Below are positions 25,001 through 33,800 of a DNA stretch of 64,000 nucleotides, piece after piece; positions within the stretch are counted from its first letter, which is position 1; each line of letters opens with the position of its first letter. The position numbers and the translations under genes were made by a program. The stretch is from assembly GCA_020137815.1 (NCBI GenBank), contig CM035354.1, positions 3,941,342 to 4,005,341 of the forward strand. Direction: 5' to 3'. Below the pieces are notes generated by a model. It was not told where the DNA came from, did not search any database, and saw only the letters and a list, made by a program, of their open reading frames with translations. The stretch is from Hormiphora californensis (Eukaryota > Ctenophora > Tentaculata > Cydippida > Pleurobrachiidae).

Positions 25001-27399
25001 TCTTTCTTTATGTCACACTCTCAAGCCGTTGCAGCACCGAGATCAAGATAACAGTTACGAACTCCCGGACCCACACATTCTTTATCTCTCTCACTCTCAC
25101 TAATCTCTCACTCTCTTTACCTATCTCAGGCGTTATCTTATCTTATACTGAGATCTCTGCCTGCTACCTTATCATGAATTTGTTCTATTGTTACGCCCTC
25201 AATCTTCCTCTCACTCTTGTTTAAAAAATTTTACAATGCAATTTTATTATGCCTATTTTCGTTGTACCTGACGTCAACAATAATGTCCCAGATTCTTACA
25301 CTTTTAGACCTCGCAGGCTCGGTCAAAAAGTAAAACTACATCACTCGCAGGCTCGTGAGGTAGTTAGACTTAGTGGCACTCGCAAGCTCGTGCACTAAAG
25401 TACAAGAATCTGCCTCGACCTATGGTCTCGGATCATTATTGTTGTACTTATAACACTCGAACTTCGGTCTCGTGTTATAAGTTTTCAGGTACAACTTATA
25501 GGCATAATAAAATCCTACAGTATATATTTGAAGTGAATCATACTCACACATTCACACTCACATTCACTCACACCCACACACGTCACACTCACCCTGTGGA
25601 CGGTACTGTTGCAGCCCATTAGCAGCTGCTTTGTTGTACTGACTCCTGGTGAACAGTGCCTCCCTACTGGACTCCCTACTCAGAATACTACTGTCACGTG
25701 ATGAGGACAGGTCACGTGACATCATGTGATCAGCGGCCCGGGAGGAGGGTGGAGTATCATCCACGGTCACCACACCATGACCAACTCCGTCCAGAGAGGA
25801 CATGTCAATGGGCACTCGGACGTGCTTCTTTCCATCCTTGTTGATGCTCTGTAGAAGAGGGAGGGGGTTAGATTGGGATTAATTGAAGTTAGTAGAGGGG
25901 GTTAGATTGGGACTAATTGCAGTTGTATAGAATTTAACTCGATACATGTTCTGTGGAAGGATTTCACTGTGTTTTTACTTTTTATGCAAACTAATCTAAT
26001 GATTTATTTCTGATTTATTTCCCTAGAATTTGTCCAATGACAAATACGAATTGATAGTATAGAAAGTGGAATAAGAAGTACAACTATGTGTGATATTGTT
26101 CTTTGGAGAGATAATATATCTAGGGCATAGGACAGAGAATCTATTGTGTAAGTGTGATATATGTGAAAGAGAAAAGCAGGAGTGTAGAGGGAAGGGGGTC
26201 ATGTAGGAGAAACGGGTAGTGTGGGAAAAGGGAAAGATAAATATTCAGACGAGGTTAGGTGAGATATACAGAGGGAGAGATCAAAAAGTGAGGGAGAGAA
26301 GAACAGAGCAGCAGAGATATGGTGAGAAGTAAAAAAGAGGAAGAGAATATGGAGAGGGTTTAGACAGGGTATACATATATTAGACCAGGCGAGCATAATA
26401 ATAGGGAACTGGCCTCATAGAGACAGAGAATGTGAACATAATTTAAAGAAAGTGAAACATGAAAAAGTGTTAAGAGAAAATATAGGAGAATAAATTGTTC
26501 CAATATTTGCAATTATGTTGCCAACATATTTTGTCGTTTTGTTTTCTACAGAAAGCTCTTGAACTTAAATGCAAAACTTAATAAATTCATATGGACCAAA
26601 ATATATCCTATTTAGGAAAAAAGAAATGCCAGACGCCAGGAACTGACAGGACGTCCAATAGATAATACTCAATAGATGACAGTTGAGTTGGTCCCACTGT
26701 ACGAAAGAACAAGAAGTGGGAAGATAAAAAAGTGTTTACCTTATTTTGGACCACTTTATGTTGCCGTTGGATGGTGATGGGAACTCCTAGAGCACGTATC
26801 TTCTCTTTAGAACTATAACTTTGTATATTTTCATAATCCTGTGGAAATGGGGGTTAATAATAACTTTGAGTAATTGACATAATATACCCAAATCAAACAG
26901 TGTGATAAGTTTCACCGATCACCCAACATAGTCAACAGTCAACACCCAACTAACAACTATCACCCAAGTACCAACACCCAACTATCACCTGTTGAACGCA
27001 GTGTACAAGATGGGATATGTTGTCGAGGCGGCTATGGTGTGACTCCAACAGATTCGAAAGGCTCCCAGATAGGGAGGTGAGCTGATGTGTCACATTTATC
27101 AGTGATTGCACCACATACCCCTTACTTTGATCAAACACGGCCTGTAGAAATAATTATGGCTTGATATTCACTACAAAAACTATGTTTTCTCATGCTAGAA
27201 TGACTGTTTTTGTACTGTTACACACAACATAATTAGGGTATGGGGTAGGGTAGGATGGAATGCTCACCTGTTGATCTGCTGACGAGAGGAAGCTTTGCTC
27301 ACAGAACAGTGCAAGTTGCTCGAGGTTTATGGAGCTCTCCTGTAGTTCCCGACGAGTGTTCAGGACCTCGTCATTAAACAACGCTTCGTCATACAACAT
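14102..27399 (-). CDS. abi: ABI (Abl interactor) homologue, SH3-less, eight exons
   Basis: Subunit of the WAVE regulatory complex that controls Arp2/3-driven actin branching at the cell cortex. Exons in transcript order: 27399-27268, 27141-26989, 26838-26740, 25848-25593, 24414-23977, 21198-21124, 14786-14654, 14585-14102; all GT-AG with matching phases, 589 aa. Residues 1-95 match the ABI coiled-coil start (RRELQESSINLEQLALFCEQ; KGYVVQSLINVTHQL aligns with KAYTTQSLASVAYQI of ABI1). Exons 3-4 contain the conserved HVRVPIDMSSLDGVGHG block. The middle is Pro/Asp/Arg-rich with DPR repeats. The C-terminus lacks the SH3 domain of bilaterian ABIs; instead there is a charged coiled coil of about 90 residues ending ETPV, a possible class I PDZ ligand. 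The last acceptor (ATCAG) is the least certain junction; exon 8 could belong to another transcript. Confidence 0.85.
15032..15295. repeat. polypyrimidine (CT-rich) tract in ABI intron 6
   Basis: About 260 bp of imperfect CTTCTC/CTCTC. It produces low-complexity frames on both strands. A GA-rich counterpart lies at about 15920-16051. Confidence 0.9.
16389..16549. repeat. 23-bp minisatellite, about seven copies
   Basis: The unit GGAGCCTGGAGCAGGGTAGT plus AGG is repeated head to tail with only one substitution (CTGCAG in the last copy). Degenerate copies precede it near 16337. It lies in ABI intron 6. Confidence 0.95.
16600..18440. other. ABI intron 6 sequence without recognised features
   Basis: No credible exon on either strand. 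The GATCGA/CGGTCGTCGG-rich stretch at 17480-17560 is mildly repetitive. The GC content is somewhat higher between 17280 and 18060. Confidence 0.4.
18446..18636 (+). pseudogene. possible CUB-like exon fragment
   Basis: A short open stretch reads KDFSVPNPTQTRMLLLRYHK and, 25 residues on, ACGGHLARSE before a GTCAGT donor. This resembles the end of one CUB domain and the CGG-x-L start of the next. The expected Cys-Gly of the first domain (TGCGGG at about 18485) is one base out of frame, so the exon looks frameshifted or decayed. It lies in ABI intron 6 on the opposite strand and no partner exons were found. Chance resemblance is quite possible. Confidence 0.25.
19375..19440. repeat. dispersed repeat copy (family A)
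   Basis: TTCGAACCCTCCTTTACATT folds back on TAAAAGAGGGAGGCTCGAAC. It is related to the copies at 8270-8340 and 52385-52446. Confidence 0.65.
19769..21041. mobile_element. fold-back transposon with 8-bp target duplications and minisatellite arms
   Basis: The ends are perfect inverted repeats (GGCAGGTCGGTAGAACTTCG...), and the 8-bp sequence CATATTCG flanks both sides (19761-19768 and 21042-21049). The outer part of each arm is a tandem array of a 17-bp unit, AATTTAGGGTAGGTCTG (about 19793-19940; inverted 20845-21018). The inner part is a tandem array of about 63-bp units carrying TCGTATCAACTCATT and CCGCGTCCCGTA (about 19990-20240; inverted 20410-20820). A unique centre of about 170 bp has no transposase. 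This organisation recalls the Drosophila FB and sea-urchin TU fold-back elements, and 8-bp duplications suggest hAT-type mobilisation. It sits in ABI intron 6. Confidence 0.9.
21799..22340. repeat. dispersed repeat (family C), first copy
   Basis: The stretch from GAATCAGGTGATAAAGATCC (22053) through AACATGCACGTGCAGTAT is about 80% similar by eye to 49455-49622. The C-rich run and GTCTCTATG before it also correspond (21920-21945, 49120-49140), so the full unit is perhaps 500 bp or more. It lies in ABI intron 5; its class is unknown. Confidence 0.65.
22668..22860. repeat. cloverleaf palindrome A (ABI intron 5)
   Basis: An outer stem pairs 22685-22709 (AACGTTCTGCACG...) with 22820-22846 and extends through AT-rich flanks to about 22668 and 22860. 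It encloses three adjacent hairpins: 22711-22743 (16-bp stem CCATATACGCTCTGCA), 22744-22786 (stem AGGTGAAATGCAC, with its own CAGC/GCTG tip), and 22784-22818 (stem CCTATATTGCAC). The result is a four-way, tRNA-like branched fold made of about 190 bp of DNA. Confidence 0.85.
23245..23450. repeat. degenerate multi-hairpin region B (ABI intron 5)
   Basis: Several imperfect inverted repeats are present (CACTCCCGC/GCGGGAGTG, GCACGGC/GCCGTGC, CTCAAAC/GAGTTTG), with repeats of ATAGACGCAC shared with palindrome C. The 16-mer TATAGACCCCGCTGGC (23341-23356) is the exact complement of 23774-23789 at the edge of palindrome C. Confidence 0.55.
23796..23958. repeat. cloverleaf palindrome C (ABI intron 5)
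   Basis: The outer stem AACTCCCTCCC (23796-23806) plus CGTGCA pairs with TGCACG plus GGGAGGGAGTT (23939-23958). Inside are three abutting hairpins: 23822-23857 (CCTGTAAA/TTTACAGG), 23858-23898 (about 18-bp stem around GGGTCCCTTCGGGACCC) and 23900-23932 (15-bp stem CAATAGACGCACTGC). The plan is the same as palindrome A but the sequence differs. It ends 18 bp from the ABI exon 5 splice donor. Confidence 0.87.
24832..24940. repeat. tandem hairpin array (ABI intron 4)
   Basis: The palindromic unit ACTTATAACACCCCCCAGTG + TTATAAGTTTTC (32 bp) is repeated about 2.5 times. The stem ACTTATAACAC/GTGTTATAAGT is identical to the last hairpin of the branched palindrome at 25241-25513. Confidence 0.9.
25241..25513. 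repeat. tree-like branched palindrome D (ABI intron 4)
   Basis: Nested stems are visible. Outer: ATTTTATTATGCCTAT and GTTGTACCTGA (25241-25271) pair with 25485-25513. Second level: CAACAATAATG (25275-25285) pairs with 25434-25444. Third level: CAGATTCTT (25289-25297) pairs with 25404-25412. The third level encloses three hairpins with similar tips TCGCAGGCTC/TCGCAAGCTC (about 25301-25329, 25334-25365, 25369-25400). A small hairpin (25413-25431) and a large one (25446-25482, stem ACTTATAACAC) branch from the outer levels. Confidence 0.88.
25849..26739. other. ABI intron 3
   Basis: About 890 bp, AT-rich and GA-rich. No exon, repeat family or hairpin stands out. Confidence 0.6.
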
Positions 27400-28823
27400 C
27401 CCTGGATCTATCTACCATTCCATCTACATCTTTTGGTTTAATGGTTATTCATTTCATTTGTTACAACGGGCTCAGACATGGCGTCGGTATAGATAATTTG
27501 CTACAAACATGATTAGCAAATTATTCGGGACTCGGATCAAGAACAAGACGCTTGATTTTAATTAATTGTTTTCGTTGATTTTTTCAAAGCTGGATAATAG
27601 ACAAAAACATTTGTTACACTAAGCAAAACCAAACGGAATTATGGGTACGTCAGTCACTCTGCACGAGGCCCCAAGCGCCATCGAACCCCACCGGGGGCCA
27701 GCCCTCGCTCTACACTTCCGCTACTGAGTACTGGCCCCGTCGAGGGAGCTGGGAGTCTCCCGTCTCCGCCCAAATTAGTGTACGCAGATGTATGACGGTG
27801 TGAATAAGGTACAGCGAAAGACTTGGCATATGCTAGGCTACGGAACCGTAGTGCGGGATGAGCTAATGCGGCAATTTTCAACCGACGCACGGGACAAATC
27901 ACAAATACAAATACAAATACAATTATAATTTATATCCCGCTTTTGGGCCTATGCATTGTTAGTGCTAGGAGGACGCCGTTTCAATCAGTCGATTGAAGCA
28001 ACGCACCCACCACTAACAAGCCTTCTAAAACACAAACATGAAACAACGTTAAAAAATTACGAGGGGTTTTTTTTTCGTTTTCACACATTTCTTTTTTTCG
28101 TCTTCACACTCTGCGCGGCGTTGGTCCTGGCAGACACGTTAAAGTGCGTTTCAAACGACTTGACCTGAGATTCCTGGAAATTCAGGTTTCCCCTGTGTAA
28201 ATACACGCGCAATGCGCCAAATTCCAAGAATTACGGGTCAAGTCGCTTGAAACGGACTTTAGTTACTGGCACGACTTTCCGATAAATATTCATGTAGCGC
28301 GCGATATTTTGTGTTGTCGCGCCGCCAGTTTTCATATCGAGTTTATTTCGCATTTTTTAAATTTTGTCGGTTTGTCGTTTTAGACTTTCAAAGTTTGCCC
28401 GTTGCCGTCTATTCTGATGAAGAGTGGTTTTATTTTAGTGTATGCCAAACTGCACAGAAAGCAGCAAATCTTTTGATCCCACCCATGGTAAAGTCCATTT
28501 TTTTAAACTGTTCACCCGTCTGCAGTCACCGGTCACCCCCATTTTGTTGGCGGATTTTGTTTTGGATTTGCTGGCATCTTATCACTTCTGCTATATTTAT
28601 TTCAAAAATCGGAATATTAAGTGTAACTTGATTTGATTTGATGATCGCTAAAGAATCTGATGGCTATGGCCTATGCAGTAAACGTGCTTTTTAAATTTTA
28701 GGACTGTGCAGGGAAATTAACCAAATGAGCGATCTCGCTGTTTGTTCTGGCTTTTGCTCAGTTCCACCAAAATATTAAATCACTGTATTATTCATCAGTC
28801 ATCAAATTTAGCTTAAAGGACTG
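27400..28823. other. divergent intergenic region between ABI and TERT
   Basis: Should contain both promoters; no clear TATA box or other element was recognised. A GC-rich block (about 27650-27900) ending in three ACAAAT units (27900-27921) may be a retroposed SINE-like unit, and a small MITE lies at 28142-28259. No protein-coding exon is evident before 28824. Confidence 0.5.
28142..28259. mobile_element. 118-bp MITE with TA target sites
   Basis: AAGTGCGTTTCAAACGACTT at the left and its near-complement, ending GAAACGGACTT, at the right are flanked by TA (28140-28141 and 28260-28261). There is no coding capacity. It lies about 560 bp upstream of the TERT start. Confidence 0.8.
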
Positions 28824-30677
28824 ATGGAAGGCAAATTTATCACTCTATTTGAGTTCCTGCTAACCCGAGGAATTCAAGAAGGATGTGAAGAGTTCTGCAA
28901 AATTCTCCTGCGATTTCGTTCCCAGCCTCGCTCACCGGAGGATATTTCTAAAACATCACATTCCATTGAATCATCTGCATACAATCACTATCTGTTGAAG
29001 CATCTTACTTGCAGTGATATTCAACGTCTTCTCAAAGACTATGACGTGTTAGTAAAACTACCAAATTCCAATCTGCTCCGGTTCGACCAAGAAAAAGTTT
29101 CAGTTCCTCAGAAGCTTCCCTTTTTGCTGCCATTCAGTGCACTAAAATCTAACAAATGGGCAAACAAAAGGTGTCCCCTGAGTGATCGGATGGAAAAGTT
29201 TAGCAGACTTGGAGGCGAGTCACAGGCTGGTTATCTGAGTGATGTTGTCTTCGAAGGGAATCTGGATCATGAGAAATATGACAAATTATATGTTATCAGA
29301 GCCCTGACAATGATCTATTCACGAGCCAAGAAACTCAATTTTGAATCCCTTCTACCTTCTCCACCGACCTCAATAAACTCTGTGGTCGATTGTGAGATCT
29401 CAAGCAATCAGATCGGACACTTTATATCCCAGGTTATCATACTTCTTCTACCAAAATCAGTCATTCCAGTTCCATTTCGACGGAAGTTAATTAAAGGACT
29501 AAATGGGTTAATTGCTGGGAAACGAAAACAAGATTTCCTCCACCAATTACCATCTCCCTCGAATTCTTGTTCCCTCTCCTCCCTTCCTCCCCTGGCACTA
29601 ACGGCCTGTCTTCACACCATCTGTGCAGAGATCATTGTCCCACTGATATCTTCCCGTGTTTGTATAATAGGGAAATCAAAATCCACCCGATTCTTCCACA
29701 GAGATCCCTACACACGTCATATAGATGTGAAGTATCATGATTACATAGAGCTGGTTCGTCCGAAGCCTCCAAAATTCGAAGTTTACGGAGTATATCCGGT
29801 AGTTTTGAGGCCCAAAAGAGGGATATCTGGTGGTCTGAGGATGATTTCACAACTAAACAAAAAGATTGGAGATAATGGGATACCCATGAATGTGCTGTTG
29901 ACACCACTACACGCTATTTTGAAATCTGTACACTCTGGGATGCGAGACCGTTGGAACATTTCACCAATCAAGGGTCGGATAGACCTGACAACGAAGATAG
30001 CAAACTTCACAACCCAAATGAAGGGATGTCCCTTGTATTACTGTATTGTGGACGCTGAATCGTGCTATGATAACATGAATCTATCCCTTCTCTCCGGCGA
30101 AGTTCTGGAAAATCTGCACATGAGTGACTGGTATCACGTGATTAAGGTCCGGGTCCAAGAACACCACTCAGATAGAACTCGGTTAGAGAGCTTTGCCATT
30201 CCCTCTACAACATCCACCGCAGTGTCCCTTGAAACTGCCCTGTCCCATCTACCCAAACATCTATCTCACTGTACCGTTTCATTTGTCAAGCAAAGTTCAT
30301 TTTCGGCAAAATATGCCAAAGATTGGCTCCGGAAATTCCTACTCCGGTCGGCTGCTATGTTTCGAGGTCAGTTATTCATTCGAAAAAAGGGAATTCCCCA
30401 AGGTGCGACCATCTCTAAAATCCTTGCTGACCTGTATTTTGGGTACCTGTTCCGCCATGTTAACCTCGGGGAGCGGCCGAGTCTCTTTCTCTCTGCTACA
30501 GATGACATTCTCCTTGTTTCCACTGAACACACTGTGGTGGATGTGTTTTACAAAGACTGCAAAGAAGGGAGGTTTGAGTTCGTGGTAAAGAAAGAGAAAA
30601 CACACTCGTATGAGGAGAGAAGTGGTCATATCATCAAGTTTTATGGCCTTGAGTTTGATTTGTCCACTAATAAATAA
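28824..30677 (+). CDS. tert: telomerase reverse transcriptase, compact, intronless, no C-terminal extension
   Basis: Catalytic subunit of telomerase, a nuclear ribonucleoprotein that copies its RNA template onto chromosome ends. 617 aa in one exon. Residues 1-90 could be a reduced TEN domain. About 150-300 resembles the RNA-binding domain: YDKLYVIRALTMIYSRAKKL with ESLLPSP (CP-like), RRKLIKGLNGLIAGKRKQDF (QFP-like) and RFFHRDPYTRHI (T motif). RT motifs follow: 1-2 (VLRPKRGISGGLRMISQLNK, 327-346), A (IVDAESCYD; Asp410), B' (KKGIPQGATISKILADL, 521-537), C (LSATDDILLVS; Asp560/561), D (VVKKEKTHS) and E (KFYGLEFD, 605-612). The protein stops five residues after motif E, so the thumb found in most TERTs (about 1,100 aa) is missing; nematode TERT is also known to be short there. 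Motif C has TDD rather than the usual VDD. The stop codon overlaps AATAAA. A Penelope-type RT is the main alternative. Confidence 0.85.
   Translation: MEGKFITLFEFLLTRGIQEGCEEFCKILLRFRSQPRSPEDISKTSHSIESSAYNHYLLKHLTCSDIQRLLKDYDVLVKLPNSNLLRFDQEKVSVPQKLPFLLPFSALKSNKWANKRCPLSDRMEKFSRLGGESQAGYLSDVVFEGNLDHEKYDKLYVIRALTMIYSRAKKLNFESLLPSPPTSINSVVDCEISSNQIGHFISQVIILLLPKSVIPVPFRRKLIKGLNGLIAGKRKQDFLHQLPSPSNSCSLSSLPPLALTACLHTICAEIIVPLISSRVCIIGKSKSTRFFHRDPYTRHIDVKYHDYIELVRPKPPKFEVYGVYPVVLRPKRGISGGLRMISQLNKKIGDNGIPMNVLLTPLHAILKSVHSGMRDRWNISPIKGRIDLTTKIANFTTQMKGCPLYYCIVDAESCYDNMNLSLLSGEVLENLHMSDWYHVIKVRVQEHHSDRTRLESFAIPSTTSTAVSLETALSHLPKHLSHCTVSFVKQSSFSAKYAKDWLRKFLLRSAAMFRGQLFIRKKGIPQGATISKILADLYFGYLFRHVNLGERPSLFLSATDDILLVSTEHTVVDVFYKDCKEGRFEFVVKKEKTHSYEERSGHIIKFYGLEFDLSTNK
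30669..30674 (+). promoter_or_regulatory. polyadenylation signal overlapping the end of TERT
   Basis: AATAAA forms the last two TERT codons (Asn-Lys) directly before the TAA stop. If used, the mRNA would have almost no 3' UTR, which fits the 148-bp gap to the next start codon. Confidence 0.45.
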
Positions 30678-30825
30678 TCCGATTTGTTTTTTTAACATTT
30701 TTTATTGTTTTGTAATAATCTAACTGATATTTTAATATTTTTAGTATTAAATTCAAGAGTGCTCAGCTTCCGTTTCTATCGAACTTTGTTTAACCTTTCC
30801 TCCCTTGATAGCGGCAGGAAGAATA

Positions 30826-33800
30826 ATGGACAACACTGTAAAAGACAACACTGTTAAAGATATTAAGCAGATTCAGGAGATAAAGAGAATAGAGGAGAAG
30901 AGTCTGCAAAAGCTGGAGCGACAGTTTGGGGGACTTGAAAATCCACCATCCATCTACCTAGAGGTGAGTAGATAATGAATTATGTATTTCATTACAACCG
31001 AGAGAGAAGAAGAGTGAGAGATCAGGAAATTAAATGATTTGGAATCCTTGATTGTTAAGAATCTAAAATGAGTGAGTAGCGTCATTCTATCCTTAATTCT
31101 AGCTCTATCTCGAATGCCTAAAAAATAATACTTCGTCTCTCTATCCACTAATTCAGTAACTACGCCCACGTACAGCAGCAGTAGCCTACAAGAAAATCAA
31201 TTTCAAATTTTAGTAACCACGTACAAAAAAGTATGGTACCTCAATGTATAACATACCTAATACTCTCTATCGCTATTATTTTCCTTCACTTTTCTTCTTT
31301 TTTACACTTTCTTTAAAATCTACTCAATCCAATAGAGATGGCACAGTGAGGAATTTAGAGACGGAATAAAAGAGAGATGAATGGATATCAATAGGAGAGA
31401 TAGAGAGAGAGAAATAGAGAGAGTCTGGGAGAAAGAGCGAGAAGGAGAAAGAGAAAGAGATAGAATGAAAGCGAGTGAGAGGGAGAAAGAGAGAGAGAAT
31501 GAAAGATAGAAGGAAATCAAATTCTTGTAATATGCATCCGTCTTTTCTCATTAATTTGAAGGCATGGAAAAATGCCTGTATTTTACAACAGACCATGTTT
31601 ACCACACACACTAAAAAAACCTTGACTATTGCTCTGAATACCTTCTACGACAAAAGAGCGTGGGTAACCAGAAAAAAATCTTGTCTGATCGTTCCCTTTT
31701 TAATAACTAGTAATTCAATTTAACTTGACTAAATCTTCAAAACTCTGTATCGTATTGACGGTCCTTGTCTCTTCATTTGTATTGAAACAATTGTAAACTG
31801 AACTAACTTGACTAAATCTACAACACTCTGTATCATGAATTGTATCACAATAGAGTTTATAATAGAGGTCAGAGGGGTTATTAAAGGAGCACTATAACTG
31901 CAGCAGCCCCTGATAGAAAGGTGATATAAAATGAAAGCATATTATTATAATAACTGTTAGTTATGAATAACATCACCTATTCTAATTCAGTGCCCACGTA
32001 CTGTAGCTCTATCTCTCAGTCCCTATCTTTCTCTCCCTATCTCTCATTCTCTCTCATTCTCTCCATCTCTCTACCTATCTCCCATCTTCTCTCTCCATCT
32101 CCCTCTTTCTCTCTTCTATCTCTCTATCTCACTCCTCTCTCACAGGAGAAGGAAGAGATGCAGCGGAAGATTGGAAATCTCCAGGAAAAGATTATGGAGA
32201 TGAGGCCACCGGATAAGACCATGTCCGCACTCAGTGGGAAGCATATCCGCGTTCAATTCCCAGAGACCCATACGCTGGTAAATGACGGAAGGCGCCGTGA
32301 CATATCCCTTAGATTGGAGTATCGGACGGAGCGCGGGCGCGCGCCCCCGACCTGTGCTTCTCTCTTGACCCGATTTGTCCCCGATTCTGCTCCGGTCTCG
32401 GGCGACTCTCAGTAACACTAAGTTCCCTCTGTGGTGGCTCTAGATCAAATTCGAGTACCCTTTCCTCCCGTATCATTCCTTCCCCATACTACTAGGTCAA
32501 AGTTAGGAGTGGAGTTACCTTGGACGCCGCACTGAGTAACAAACTGCGGAACAGGAATCTTAGTAGCAATAGATGTAACGCCTACGATACACTCACAAGG
32601 TAAAGAGATGTATGTGTGTACGTGTCGTCGTGTCGTGGTTGTCTCGCAGTGATAATTGATGATATCCCAATATGAACTATTCAGAGAGCTGTATCGGACA
32701 GACCATGCTGCGACAATGACAATGCTGTAATGACTGACAACTGACAAGGATGACTCAATGACTGACAATGCTGACAACGTGAGTGACAACTTTCTCTCCT
32801 AAAAGTTCCAATTTTCACTAATTCCCATATGTTTCAGGACCCAGATAGATTGGGATCAGTATCTAGATCAGATAGACGCCGATCAGATATCAATATTTCT
32901 GATCGATCAAGATGGCCCTCCTGTCACCACCCCTCCTCCTATTCCCACCACACATCCTCTAGAAAAGAAAACTTTCATCAAGCCATCCTACTGTTCATGT
33001 TGCTCCAAAATCATGTTCAACGGCTACAGGTAGTATTTCATATCCATGATATCACAAATCCCTGCTAGTTTTGATCCAAGAATTAATTTTCAGGATACCA
33101 CAAATCCTTGCTAGTTTTGATTTCACTTCAGGTGCACGGTTTGCAATGAGCGGTATCATGAAAAGTGTGTGAAAAACGCTCCTCTCTCCTGTAACGTGAA
33201 TAACACTGCCTTTGATGAACACGACCCAGAGGAGGACCCCTTTACCAGGTTCGTTTGTAACGGTTTTAGGGCGATCAAAGTATTTCTTCCTTGGACAACC
33301 CAAAACACCAATAGTGGTCTTGCCTAAACATGTCTTGAATCTTGATAGCTCCGATTGTTCCTTTAAATCATTCCAACCTAATATATCTCCCTCTCAGGAA
33401 TACGGATGGAACCCCAGTCCACACGCCCATCTACCCCTCGGACGATAACTTCATCCCCCGAACCCGGAGCATCTCTGAACCGAATGTCACCTACAACGTC
33501 AACAAGTTTGGCAGCTTGCCAAAGCGGGCGGGTAGCGTTAAACCACCGCCCAGCACCGTGGTGTTAAGAAGGCCCCCAGAGACAGAACCTGAAGCTACTC
33601 CCAGTACCAGTGCAGTGACCACACCAAGTACACCCCGGCATATTGGAGTTTCTACTCCAACACCTCGGAAACCAAGGGTCGCAGCCTCTGATGATTGGGA
33701 GATAGATCCCAACGATTGTAAGATTTATAAGGATATCATTGGATCCGGATCATTCGGGACAGTTTTCAAGGGTTACTGGTTCGGAGTGGTAGCCGTCAAA

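Noticed and set aside
28824-30677. Identification as a Penelope-like or LINE reverse transcriptase
   Set aside because: The region before the RT resembles the TERT RNA-binding domain (CP, QFP and T motifs), no endonuclease domain is present, and the unit is single with no flanking repeats. A profile search would settle it.
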